Source: Flavobacteriales bacterium (GTDB taxonomy: Bacteria; Bacteroidota; Bacteroidia; Flavobacteriales_F; PHOS-HE28). From it: DNA of 49,476 nucleotides. The notes under the pieces were generated by a model. It ran no database searches and was not told where the DNA came from. It saw only the letters and a list, made by a program, of their open reading frames with translations. The stretch is from NCBI GenBank assembly GCA_016788295.1, contig JAEUSY010000011.1, forward strand, positions 1 through 49,476, in the 5' to 3' direction. The translations under genes and the position numbers were made by a program. The first letter of the stretch is position 1, and each line of letters opens with the position of its first letter. Positions 28,201-34,812 of the stretch are shown here, one piece after another.

Positions 28201-28235
28201 ACCAGGGCTGACAGGTAGGCGATGCGCTGTTTCAT
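25221..28235 (-). CDS. fusion of NagZ-like GH3 beta-N-acetylhexosaminidase and serine hydrolase
   Basis: A 1004-aa exported protein (signal MKQRIAYLSALVLAGFLAFS). The GH3 domain spans about residues 45-380, with NagZ motifs KHFPGHGDVESDSH (216-229; catalytic Asp-His pair 227/229) and GLVFTDALNMKG with nucleophile D303. A Rossmann-like GH3 C-terminal domain spans about 385-575 (AYEETEDSQDLAAQLIFGGV). The third part (about 600-985) is a class C beta-lactamase-like serine hydrolase: SVTK (S654, K657), YSD (773-775, for YxN) and HTG (933-935, for KTG). NagZ removes GlcNAc from peptidoglycan fragments. The hydrolase may trim peptides or esters of the same muropeptides; that is inference. The fusion architecture is known from Bacteroidota. 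A minus-strand TAGTTTTG eight bases before the ATG predicts a leaderless mRNA. Confidence 0.93.
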   Translation of the reverse strand: MKQRIAYLSALVLAGFLAFSGTPPYREVHRVAPAFLEQPMPWADSVFSTLSLDERIAQLMMVAAYSNKDARHEADVEKLIRERNIGGLIFFQGGPERQAKLTNRYQAAARTPLMLGMDLEWGLAMRLDSTIRFPRQMTLGAHADETLVREMGLEIARQMKRLGVHVSFSPVVDVNNNPANPVINDRSFGEDRENVARKGIAYMRGLQEGGVIATAKHFPGHGDVESDSHYTLPMIAHSRTRLDSLELFPFQRLVDEGLAAVMVAHLEVPALDSTKGRPSTLSRYVVSDLLEEQIGFRGLVFTDALNMKGVANADKPGEIELRALLAGNDVMLFPQDPVKAIERIRKAIDDNELDRAVIDHKCLKVLRAKEWAGLNRMRPVEVTGLTNDLNTMQAKQLRRDLYARALTVLNDNKNILPITDLQKQRVASVVIGDSLGNVFQRSLQRYADVATFRCDKSMRRDSLNALLRKLEPFDRVIVSVHGTTYRVNKDFGIPETAMDIVREIAARKPTVFTLFANPYRLTRAYGAHYLASVVVAYEETEDSQDLAAQLIFGGVGATGRLPITASSFYAAGDGRDVRPVRRFGYTLPEGLGMRSIDLRPIDDIVANGIQAQAYPGCQVLVAVDGQVVMNKAYGHTTYAKTRRVRTDDLYDLASVTKVASTTLALMKLVDEGLIDLDKPLGHYLPELEDHYTAHARMGIREILTHQAGLKAFVPFQSRLMKDGKFKPGTVSDSATEQYTIRIAEGLYLNRTYRDSLFLWVLKTPLGQRGDYVYSDMGYYLLQEVIERQTGIPLDRYVDAQFYRPLGATTMGYKPYERFAKERIAPTENDAVFRQRQVWGDVHDPGAALKGGVAGHAGLFGSANDLAKVMQMLLNGGYYGGRRYLSETVVKEFTKCQFCKPDGSGNRRGLGWDKPVRGKGGPTCECVSYASFGHTGFTGTMVWADPEQNVVYVFLSNRVYPKADTNKLLEMGIRTKVQEVIHDAVAARIKPQRVASIPTAGNSVR

Positions 28236-28243
28236 GAACGGTC

Positions 28244-28251
28244 CAAAACTA
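28244..28251 (-). promoter_or_regulatory. -7 element TAGTTTTG
   Basis: This matches the Bacteroidota -7 consensus TAnnTTTG on the minus strand. It ends eight bases before the ATG of the NagZ fusion gene, so transcription would begin at or next to the start codon. No clear -33 TTG was found. Confidence 0.45.
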
Positions 28252-28365
28252 CCGGAGCATCAGGGGGCTATGTGGGCGCAGGCACCGCACTTTTCCACAG
28301 GTTCATTGGTGATGACGGCGGTGCCCGAACACCCTGCTGCACGGAGTAACAACCGTGCCACGACG

Positions 28366-28373
28366 TACTTTTG
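28366..28373 (+). promoter_or_regulatory. -7 element TACTTTTG
   Basis: This matches TAnnTTTG, 23 bases before the ATG at 28397. It would drive the small membrane protein, mutL and the rhomboid genes as one transcript. A -33 motif is not obvious. Confidence 0.45.
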
Positions 28374-28396
28374 TATGGCTGTTGAGAAACTCCGTG

Positions 28397-28708
28397 ATGA
28401 ACCCGCCCAAGTTGCCCGTCGCTTTTTCGCTGTTCCGCCAACGCGGACCGAAGGGCTTCGACTTCCCCACGCGGTACTACGATGCGGAGCGTGAAGCACG
28501 CGAAGAGCGCCTGAAAAAGGCCCTGGAGCGAGCTGGAGCGGAGGGGCTGATGGATGCCGATCGCGCGATGTTCGCAGAACGGATGCGCCACAGTTGGCAA
28601 CGCCAGACCACGGAGCGCAGCCACATCACCCGCCTGCTGATGACCATGGGCGGTGTGATGGTGATCCTCTATTTCATCATCAAAGGCTTCGGCCTGGTGC
28701 AGTTCTGA
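28397..28708 (+). CDS. small single-pass membrane protein upstream of mutL
   Basis: A 103-aa protein. The ATG at 28397 (MNPPKLPVAFSLFRQRGPKG) is preferred to the longer ORF because the -7 element lies just before it. The middle is highly charged and helical (YYDAEREAREERLKKALERA), followed by one hydrophobic segment near the C-terminus (LLMTMGGVMVILYFIIKGFG). The cytoplasmic helix plus membrane anchor suggests a scaffold or regulator. I recall similar small proteins preceding mutL in other Bacteroidota, but no function is known to me. It is separated from mutL by a single base, so cotranscription is very likely. Confidence 0.8.
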   Translation: MNPPKLPVAFSLFRQRGPKGFDFPTRYYDAEREAREERLKKALERAGAEGLMDADRAMFAERMRHSWQRQTTERSHITRLLMTMGGVMVILYFIIKGFGLVQF

Positions 28709-28709
28709 G

Positions 28710-30515
28710 ATGGCCGATATCATCCGGCTACTGCCCGACCATGTGGCCAACCAGATCGCTGCCGGCGAAGTGGTGCAGCGCCCTGCCAGCGTTGTGAAGG
28801 AACTGTTGGAGAACAGCGTGGATGCCGGCGCCGACCGCATTGTATTGGTCCTGAAGGATGCCGGACGCACGCTGGTACAGGTCACTGACAATGGCAAGGG
28901 CATGAGCCCCGGCGATGCACGGCTATGCTTCGAGCGGCACGCCACCAGCAAGATCCGCGTGGCGGACGACCTGAACGCCGTGCGGACCAAGGGATTCCGG
29001 GGCGAAGCATTGGCCAGCATCGCGGCCATTGCGCAGGTGGAACTGAAGACCCGCGAACACGACCAGGACCTCGGTACCCGTGTGCTCATCGAAGGTAGTC
29101 GCACCCGCGGCCAGGACCCCATGGCCGGGCCTCCGGGCACCACCATTGCCGTGCGCAGCCTGTTCTACAATGTGCCCGCCCGACGCCAGTTCCTAAAGAG
29201 CGACGGCGTAGAGCTGAAGCATGTGCTGGACGAGTTCCATCGCGTGGCATTGGCCCATCCGGACATCGCGTTCCAGTTGCTGCACAATGACCAGGAAGAG
29301 TTCAACCTGCCCGCCGGTTCAGGCCCTGCTTTGCGGCAACGGATCGTTGGGCTCTTCGGCAGGAAGTACGATGAACGGCTGGTGCCCGTGGAGGAATCCA
29401 CCGACTTCGTGCGTGTAACGGGCTTCGTAGGCAAGCCCGAGTTCGCCAAGCGTTCGCGCGGCGAGCAGTACTTCTTCGTGAACCACCGCTTCATCCGCAG
29501 CAATTACCTGGAACACGCGGTGCGCAAGGCCTACGACGAGCTAGTGGCGCGTGACAACTACCCCAGCTGGTTCCTGTACCTCGATATCGATCCTGCGCAG
29601 ATCGACATCAACATACACCCCACCAAGACCGAGATCAAGTTCCGCGACGACCGTGCCGTGTACGCCATTGTGCATGCCGCGGTGCGCCGCGCACTGGGAC
29701 GCTTCAACATCGTACCCAGCCTCGATTTCGAGCCGGAACCGGCCATCCTCGCCGGGTTGGACCAAAGCCCACGGCCCATCCAGGCGTGGCGTCCACAGGA
29801 CCTGGGCGCCTTCACTGCACCACCGCGGCCCAGTGCAGAAGGCTGGCAACAGCTCTTCCAGATGGGCATGGCCACACCGGTGGATGAACCCGTGGTGCCC
29901 GCCGAGCAACCGCGTGTGGTGCCCTCGCGCAACCACGAGGTGGAGCCCGGCGAACGGCCAGTGTTCCAGCTGCATGGCACCTACATTTTGGCCCAGTTGC
30001 GCAGTGGCTACATGGTGGTGGACCAGCACCGTGCCCATGAGCGCATCCTTTACGAACGCAACCTGAAGCTTCTGGCCCAAGGAGCGGGCATCAGCCAAAC
30101 GGAACTCTTTCCCCGCCACGTGGAATTGAACGCCGCCGACCTGGCACTGGTGCAGGATGTGCTGCCCGAACTGCGCAGCATGGGATTCGACCTGGAGCTG
30201 TTCGGCGGACGAACGGTACAGGTGAACGGCATGCCGGCGGAGGCTGCGGACGAGGACCCTGCCAAATTGCTTGAGCAACTGCTGGAGCAACTGAAGCATG
30301 AGAAGGGCAGCCTGCGCAACGAACGGCACCATGTGCTGGCGCGCGGCATGGCCACCAGCATGGCCATCCGGGCGGGTCGCACGCTGAGCCCCGCGGAAAT
30401 GCACGACCTCATCGATCGGCTGTTCGCCTGCGAAATGCCCTACCACACACCGGGCGGCAAACCCACATTGATCACCTATGGGCTCGACGAGCTCAACGAA
30501 CGCTTCGAACGCTGA
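28710..30515 (+). CDS. mutL: DNA mismatch repair protein MutL
   Basis: A 601-aa protein of usual MutL length. The GHKL ATPase domain has the standard motifs: VKELLENSVDAGADRI (motif I, catalytic Glu and Asn), VTDNGKGM (motif II) and TKGFRGEALASIA (motif III). The transducer domain follows (EQYFFVNHRFIRSNYLEHAV, IDINIHPTKTEIKF). A proline-rich linker (about 340-400) leads to the dimerisation domain with VVDQHRAHERILYER near residue 435. That is close to the endonuclease metal motif DQHA(x)2E(x)4E, with the Ala replaced by Arg. The last motif is YHTPGGKPTLIT rather than CPHGRP, as I recall for other Bacteroidota. It couples MutS mismatch recognition to strand excision. Its TGA shares one base with the next ATG. 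Confidence 0.97.
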   Translation: MADIIRLLPDHVANQIAAGEVVQRPASVVKELLENSVDAGADRIVLVLKDAGRTLVQVTDNGKGMSPGDARLCFERHATSKIRVADDLNAVRTKGFRGEALASIAAIAQVELKTREHDQDLGTRVLIEGSRTRGQDPMAGPPGTTIAVRSLFYNVPARRQFLKSDGVELKHVLDEFHRVALAHPDIAFQLLHNDQEEFNLPAGSGPALRQRIVGLFGRKYDERLVPVEESTDFVRVTGFVGKPEFAKRSRGEQYFFVNHRFIRSNYLEHAVRKAYDELVARDNYPSWFLYLDIDPAQIDINIHPTKTEIKFRDDRAVYAIVHAAVRRALGRFNIVPSLDFEPEPAILAGLDQSPRPIQAWRPQDLGAFTAPPRPSAEGWQQLFQMGMATPVDEPVVPAEQPRVVPSRNHEVEPGERPVFQLHGTYILAQLRSGYMVVDQHRAHERILYERNLKLLAQGAGISQTELFPRHVELNAADLALVQDVLPELRSMGFDLELFGGRTVQVNGMPAEAADEDPAKLLEQLLEQLKHEKGSLRNERHHVLARGMATSMAIRAGRTLSPAEMHDLIDRLFACEMPYHTPGGKPTLITYGLDELNERFER

Positions 30516-31279
30516 TGCGCAACGATGCCAACCCTTTCGCCGGCCTGCCAGTGGTGGTGAAGAACCTGCTGCTGATCAATGTGATCGCCTACCTACTGAA
30601 GTTCACCGGCCTGGGCAACTTCGGCGGCGTTGACATGGACACCTTGTTCGGTCTGCACTACTTCGCCTCGCCCCTGTTCAAGCCCTGGCAACTGGTCACC
30701 CATATGTTCATGCACGGTGGTTTCGGCCATCTGTTCATGAACATGCTCGGCCTGTTCATGTTGGGGCCGCCCTTGGAATACCGCTGGGGATCGCAGCGCT
30801 TCCTCTCGTTCTACATGCTCACGGGCGTTGGGGCGGCGCTGTTCTATAGCGGGGCGCACGTGCTCGACTTCTACAAGCTGAAGGAACTGCTCACCCCGGA
30901 TGAATATGCCGAAGTGCACGTACGGGGTACGGCGATGTGGTTGGCCCGCGAACAGTTCTACAATCCCTACATGAACATCCTGAACGGATTGTTCAATGTG
31001 CCGATGGTGGGGGCATCGGGCGCCATCTACGGTGTGCTGCTGGCATTCGGCATCATCTACCCGAACGTGCAGTTGATGATGTTCCCCTTCTTCATCCCCA
31101 TCAGAGCGAAATACTTCGTGCTGATCTTGGGTGGCATCTCCGTATACAGCGCCATACAGAACAACCCGAACGACAACGTGGCGCACCTGGCCCACTTGGG
31201 CGGCATGGTCGTGGGCTATTTGCTCATTCAGTTGTGGCGACACCGCGACCAGAGCGGCACCCACCACCCGTGGCGATGA
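30515..31279 (+). CDS. rhomboid family intramembrane serine protease (first of two)
   Basis: A 254-aa polytopic membrane protein. Rhomboid features are present: the QLVTHMFMHGGFGHLFMNML segment with HxxxN-like oxyanion residues, EYRWGSQRFLSFY, the catalytic Ser in VGASGAIYGVL, and the catalytic His in HLAHLGGMVVGYL. Relative to bacterial GlpG there is a long loop between transmembrane segments 3 and 4 (YSGAHVLDFYKLKELLTPDE...), which is common in Bacteroidota rhomboids. It cleaves transmembrane substrates within the membrane; the substrate is unknown. It starts inside the mutL stop (TGATG) and precedes a second rhomboid gene. Confidence 0.93.
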   Translation: MRNDANPFAGLPVVVKNLLLINVIAYLLKFTGLGNFGGVDMDTLFGLHYFASPLFKPWQLVTHMFMHGGFGHLFMNMLGLFMLGPPLEYRWGSQRFLSFYMLTGVGAALFYSGAHVLDFYKLKELLTPDEYAEVHVRGTAMWLAREQFYNPYMNILNGLFNVPMVGASGAIYGVLLAFGIIYPNVQLMMFPFFIPIRAKYFVLILGGISVYSAIQNNPNDNVAHLAHLGGMVVGYLLIQLWRHRDQSGTHHPWR

Positions 31280-31318
31280 ACGGCGCGATCGTGGACAATA
31301 CGGCGGCCAGCCGTCCAT

Positions 31319-31333
31319 GAACGGTGACCGTTC
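31319..31333. other. 15-base perfect palindrome between the rhomboid genes
   Basis: GAACGGT-G-ACCGTTC has 7-base half-sites around one central base. It lies in the 129-base gap between the two rhomboid genes. It could be an operator for the second gene or a weak hairpin; there is no T-run. Confidence 0.3.
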
Positions 31334-31408
31334 GTGCGCCAAGCGACCGAACTTTGCGAAGCACAATTGGTGAATTGAGCGCACCACCCAACGATCACTG
31401 ACCGATAC

Positions 31409-32317
31409 ATGGCCTTGCAGAACGACCTCCGGATGAAATGGCATACAGGCGGCATGACCGTGCGCCTGATCCTGATCAACGTGGCGGTGTTCGTGGCAAT
31501 GGTGCTGGCCTACCTGCTTTTCCTTCCCGCTGGTGGCAGCGGCATGGGAGCCCAACTGCTGCGCGATCATTATGTGGTGCAATGGCTGCGCAGCACAGCC
31601 GACCTGCACCTCTTGGCCACACGTCCATGGACGGTGCTCACGTACATGTTCGTGCATACCGGACTGGGCCATATCTTCTGGAACATGATCCTGCTCTGGT
31701 TCGGTGGCCGATTGTTCGAGGACCTGTTGGGCGGAAAGCGATTGCTGGGGCATTACCTCCTCGGCGGATTGAGCGGCCTGGCCCTGTACGTGGCCGTGAA
31801 CAACGCGATGCCCGGCCTGCACGTAGGAGGCGGCATGGGCATCATGGGGGCTTCGGCGGGCGTGTTGAGCGTATTCATTGGCATAGCTGCATACCGCCCT
31901 GAAATGATCGTGAACCTCATCCTGATCGGCCCGGTGAAGTTGATGTACGTGGCGGCCGTTTTCCTGCTGCTGGACCTGGTGGGGATCGGCTCGGGTGATG
32001 GCGTGGCGCACGAAGCCCATATCGGAGGTGCGCTCTACGGGTTCATTGCCGCCAGGCAGCTCACCAAAGGCCGCGACTGGTCGTTGGGACTGGTGAACAC
32101 ACTGGAGAAATTGACAAGCCTTTTCAAGCGGTCCAAGGCCCCACGAATGCGGGTGGAAAAGCGGCCTGATGCGGGTAAAACGCAACGCCATGCCGCTGCA
32201 CAGCAACAGAAACAGGCCCGCATAGATGCCATTCTGGACAAGATCTCGCGCAGCGGGTACGACAGCCTGTCCAAAGAGGAAAAGGACCTATTGTTCAAGG
32301 CCAGTAACGACCAGTGA
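31409..32317 (+). CDS. rhomboid family intramembrane serine protease (second of two)
   Basis: A 302-aa protein. The rhomboid core has TYMFVHTGLGHIFWNMILLW, the catalytic Ser in MGASAGVLSVF and the catalytic His in HEAHIGGALYG. The C-terminal tail after about residue 230 (KRSKAPRMRVEKRPDAGKTQ, then DAILDKISRSGYDSLSKEEK and DLLFKAS) is a cytoplasmic domain with the 'iDaILdKIs..GyeSLtkeEk.fL' signature found at the end of many Bacteroidota rhomboids (DUF6576-like). The protein probably processes membrane proteins; substrate unknown. Two paralogues side by side downstream of mutL suggest divided substrates rather than redundancy, but that is inference. Confidence 0.92.
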   Translation: MALQNDLRMKWHTGGMTVRLILINVAVFVAMVLAYLLFLPAGGSGMGAQLLRDHYVVQWLRSTADLHLLATRPWTVLTYMFVHTGLGHIFWNMILLWFGGRLFEDLLGGKRLLGHYLLGGLSGLALYVAVNNAMPGLHVGGGMGIMGASAGVLSVFIGIAAYRPEMIVNLILIGPVKLMYVAAVFLLLDLVGIGSGDGVAHEAHIGGALYGFIAARQLTKGRDWSLGLVNTLEKLTSLFKRSKAPRMRVEKRPDAGKTQRHAAAQQQKQARIDAILDKISRSGYDSLSKEEKDLLFKASNDQ

Positions 32318-32403
32318 GCCAGATCCTTTCATGCACCCAACGCAACACATCGGCATTGTGCGCGTCCTTGTAATGGAAGTCCTGTAAGTAGCGGACAGCT
32401 TGC

Positions 32404-33546
32404 ATGAAGAAGGAGACACCGACCAACGCGCCCCGAAGGCCATCGCCTTGGCTCCGCCCCATGTGGTGGATCAATGTGTTGGCGGTGCTTGTGTTGTTCG
32501 TCACCTATCTGGCGCCATATGTAAGTCCTCGCTATTTCTGGCCGCTGGCGCTTCTCGCCTTCACCTACCCCTACCAGCTCTTGGTTCATATCGGCCTGAT
32601 GGGTTGGTGGGCCTTCTTCCGGCCCAAGCGTGTGCTGCTCAGTGGCGTAGCCTTGCTACTGGGCTGGAGCCACATCGGCGACCATGTGCAACTTTTCGGT
32701 CGCAGTTCACCGTCCAGCGAGATCCACGGCGAAGGCGTGAAAGTGCTGAGCTACAACGTGCGTGTGTTCGATCTGTACAACTGGACCCACAACGTGCACA
32801 CGCGCGATGCCATCTTCGAACTGTTCCACCGCGAGGATGCCGACATCCTGTGCCTGCAGGAGTTCTTCCACAGCCCCAACAAACGCTTCTTCCGCACCAA
32901 GGACGACCTGATGCGCAACTTCAGGTACACCCATCTGCACGAGCACTATCCGCAGCATGGGCGCTACGATTCGCACTTCGGTGTTGCCACATTCAGTACC
33001 AGGCCCATTGTGGCACGTGGCGTGATCGCCTTCCCCGAGAACCCGAACAACCAGTGCATTTGGAGCGACATCCAGGTGGACGGCGACACCATACGCGTGT
33101 ACAACGCGCACCTGGCCTCATACCACTTCGGCAACGACGACTACGCTTTTATTGGCTCGTTGGACACTGATACGCCCAGCGATACCCTGAAAAGCGGTGG
33201 ACTGCGCATACTCAAGCGCCTGAAGGCCGGCGTGTTGCGCCGCGTGGGCGAAGTGGACCGTATTGTGGAGCACATGGCCGCCAGTCCGCACCCGGTGGTG
33301 TACTGTGGCGATATGAACGATGTGCCCATGAGCCGCGCCTACGGCCAGTTCAGGGAACAGCTCACCGATGCGTTCACAGAGAGCGGGCGCGGGCTGGGCG
33401 GCACCTACATTGGCAAGCTGCCCTCGTTGCGGATAGACCACATCCTGCATAGCGAGGAACTGGAGACCTGGGATTTCCGCACACTGCCCGATGAACTGAG
33501 CGACCACCGACCGGTGAGCTGCCGCTTGGGCGTACGCACCCAGTAG
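32404..33546 (+). CDS. membrane-anchored endonuclease/exonuclease/phosphatase family protein
   Basis: A 380-aa protein. The N-terminal ~110 residues hold about two to three membrane segments (WWINVLAVLVLFVTYLAPYV, FWPLALLAFTYPYQLLVHIG, VLLSGVALLLGWSHIG). The EEP fold follows with its catalytic marks: LSYNVRVFDL (Asn), ADILCLQEF (metal-binding Glu), VYCGDMNDVPMS (GDxN) and a final SDHRPVSCRL (Asp-His). The EEP domain should face the periplasm or cytoplasm depending on the number of segments. Candidate activities include phospho- or lipid-diester hydrolysis or nuclease activity; the substrate cannot be read from sequence. It is co-directional with mutL and the rhomboid genes, an arrangement I recall from other Bacteroidota. 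It ends one base before the convergent TraB-like gene. Confidence 0.9.
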   Translation: MKKETPTNAPRRPSPWLRPMWWINVLAVLVLFVTYLAPYVSPRYFWPLALLAFTYPYQLLVHIGLMGWWAFFRPKRVLLSGVALLLGWSHIGDHVQLFGRSSPSSEIHGEGVKVLSYNVRVFDLYNWTHNVHTRDAIFELFHREDADILCLQEFFHSPNKRFFRTKDDLMRNFRYTHLHEHYPQHGRYDSHFGVATFSTRPIVARGVIAFPENPNNQCIWSDIQVDGDTIRVYNAHLASYHFGNDDYAFIGSLDTDTPSDTLKSGGLRILKRLKAGVLRRVGEVDRIVEHMAASPHPVVYCGDMNDVPMSRAYGQFREQLTDAFTESGRGLGGTYIGKLPSLRIDHILHSEELETWDFRTLPDELSDHRPVSCRLGVRTQ

Positions 33547-33547
33547 C

Positions 33548-34456
33548 TCAGCGGTCCTGCTCCACTTCTTCTTCCCGCCTGGTGGCCACACTGAACACCG
33601 GCTCCACGGTATAGCCGCGAGACCGTAGCAGATGCACCAGACCATTGGTGCGCGGCAGGTGACCCGCACCAACGAGGAAGAACACCTGCTCCCCCCGTTG
33701 TATCAAACTGTCCAGCCGGTGCACCATGCGCAGGTTCCGGTCCGTGAACAAGGCTTTCTCCATGGCTTCGGGAATGCCACCTTTCTCCCCCATCACCACG
33801 AACAGAGCATCGAGGTCCTGCTGGGCATAAGCCTCCAGCATGCGGTCCAATTGAGCGGCGCCCTCGCCCCCCTTCACGTGTTGCAGGAGCATATTGGCCT
33901 GGTCCTTCAACGGAATGGCATCCATGGCCTTGAACTGTTCCTGCACGGTCTCCAACCCGATCACCCGCTGGCCGTTGGTACGACCACGTTCCATCAGGTC
34001 ATCATCCAGCATACGTTGGCGCCCCTCCCCTTCCGTGCTTCCTCCTTCGGTCATAAGGGCCATCACATAGAACGGCTTCATGCGGAACAGCATGTTGGCC
34101 ATGGGGCCGAAGCGCTCCTTAAGTGCCGCGTCCACCAACTTCCAATCCTTCTTGCGGTACAGGTCCTCCAACCGCTGGTCATTGGGCAGCATCATGAAAC
34201 CCAACAGACCGGCCATGCTGGCCCGCGTGGCCTCCAGGTCCAATTCGCCGGCCACGATACTGCACCTGGCCATGGCGGGCAGCACGGAATCGCCGAACTG
34301 GAAGGCCCGTTCATCGCGGCTATGAATGGTACCGTACAGGTAACTGGGGCTTTCGGCACCCTTGCCCGAAACGCGCCACAACAGGCTCTTCGGTGTGGGC
34401 TGGGCGAACAGTCCACACGTGCTGAGGAGAAGGGTAAGTAGCGAAAGGCGGCGCAT
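33548..34456 (-). CDS. TraB/GumN family protein
   Basis: A 302-aa protein with a signal peptide (MRRLSLLTLLLSTCGLFAQ). The family hallmarks are present: SYLYGTIHSRDERAF near residue 40 (the GT.H motif), an acidic ELDLE segment near residue 72, the middle helical region (GLETVQEQFKAMDAIPLKDQ) and the C-terminal VGAGHLPRTNGLVHLLRSRG followed by YTV. TraB/GumN proteins belong to the Tiki-like superfamily of putative metal-dependent proteases; the two conserved GxxH motifs are intact here. It is likely periplasmic or surface-exposed. A good promoter sits just upstream (TACATTTG, five bases before the ATG). Confidence 0.9.
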   Translation of the reverse strand: MRRLSLLTLLLSTCGLFAQPTPKSLLWRVSGKGAESPSYLYGTIHSRDERAFQFGDSVLPAMARCSIVAGELDLEATRASMAGLLGFMMLPNDQRLEDLYRKKDWKLVDAALKERFGPMANMLFRMKPFYVMALMTEGGSTEGEGRQRMLDDDLMERGRTNGQRVIGLETVQEQFKAMDAIPLKDQANMLLQHVKGGEGAAQLDRMLEAYAQQDLDALFVVMGEKGGIPEAMEKALFTDRNLRMVHRLDSLIQRGEQVFFLVGAGHLPRTNGLVHLLRSRGYTVEPVFSVATRREEEVEQDR

Positions 34457-34461
34457 ACCGC

Positions 34462-34469
34462 CAAATGTA
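34462..34469 (-). promoter_or_regulatory. -7 element TACATTTG with upstream TTG
   Basis: On the minus strand TACATTTG ends five bases before the ATG of the TraB/GumN gene. A TTG (34488-34490) lies 18 bases further upstream, near the expected -33 distance. This is the best complete promoter in the window and predicts a leaderless transcript. Confidence 0.55.
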
Positions 34470-34479
34470 GCAGGGAGGC

Positions 34480-34587
34480 CTATGCCACAACGCGGGCGAG
34501 GGCGAAGGACACCAAGGCCAGCACGGCGAAGACCACCATGCTGAAGCGGATCAATTGGCTGCGATCGGCGTTGCGTGTGCGTTCCAT
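34480..34587 (-). CDS. possible 35-aa single-pass membrane peptide
   Basis: A short ORF starting at the ATG at 34587 encodes MERTRNADRSQLIRFSMVVF followed by AVLALVSFALARVVA. The basic N-terminus and one hydrophobic helix are typical of small membrane proteins. It lies directly upstream of the TraB/GumN gene on the same strand, and its 3' end contains that gene's candidate -33 motif. A much longer in-frame extension runs antisense to mtaB and is rejected. Evidence is only composition and position; it may not be expressed. Confidence 0.35.
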   Translation of the reverse strand: MERTRNADRSQLIRFSMVVFAVLALVSFALARVVA

Positions 34588-34791
34588 GTGCGGAGCGAAA
34601 GAGTACTGTAATGACGACCTGCCGTGGGATGGTTGCTTCCGGCCGGAAAATAAACTTGACAAATGTGCGGAAGTGACCAGTGCTCCCGCGGCGTTAGATA
34701 TACCGGTTAACAACAAGTGCATGTAGAACGGTCCGAATGGAACCGCCCCCCGGCTACAACGCCCCGATCGGCACGTTCGCAGGCCCATCGG

Positions 34792-34799
34792 TACCTTTG
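34792..34799 (+). promoter_or_regulatory. -7 element TACCTTTG
   Basis: It lies 13 bases before the ATG of mtaB at 34813 and matches TAnnTTTG exactly. The short spacing supports the 34813 start over the upstream GTG at 34717. Confidence 0.5.
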
Positions 34800-34812
34800 C
34801 CGCCCCTTCGTC

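Noticed and set aside
30593..32206. 537-aa minus-strand ORF opposite the rhomboid genes
   Set aside because: It is antisense to two genes with clear catalytic motifs. Its translation is His/Gln/Val-rich without domains, typical of a high-GC shadow frame.
34656..34661. TTGACA as a sigma70-type -35 box upstream of mtaB
   Set aside because: There is no matching -10 box at about 17 bases, and Bacteroidota use a different -33/-7 consensus, which is present closer to the gene.
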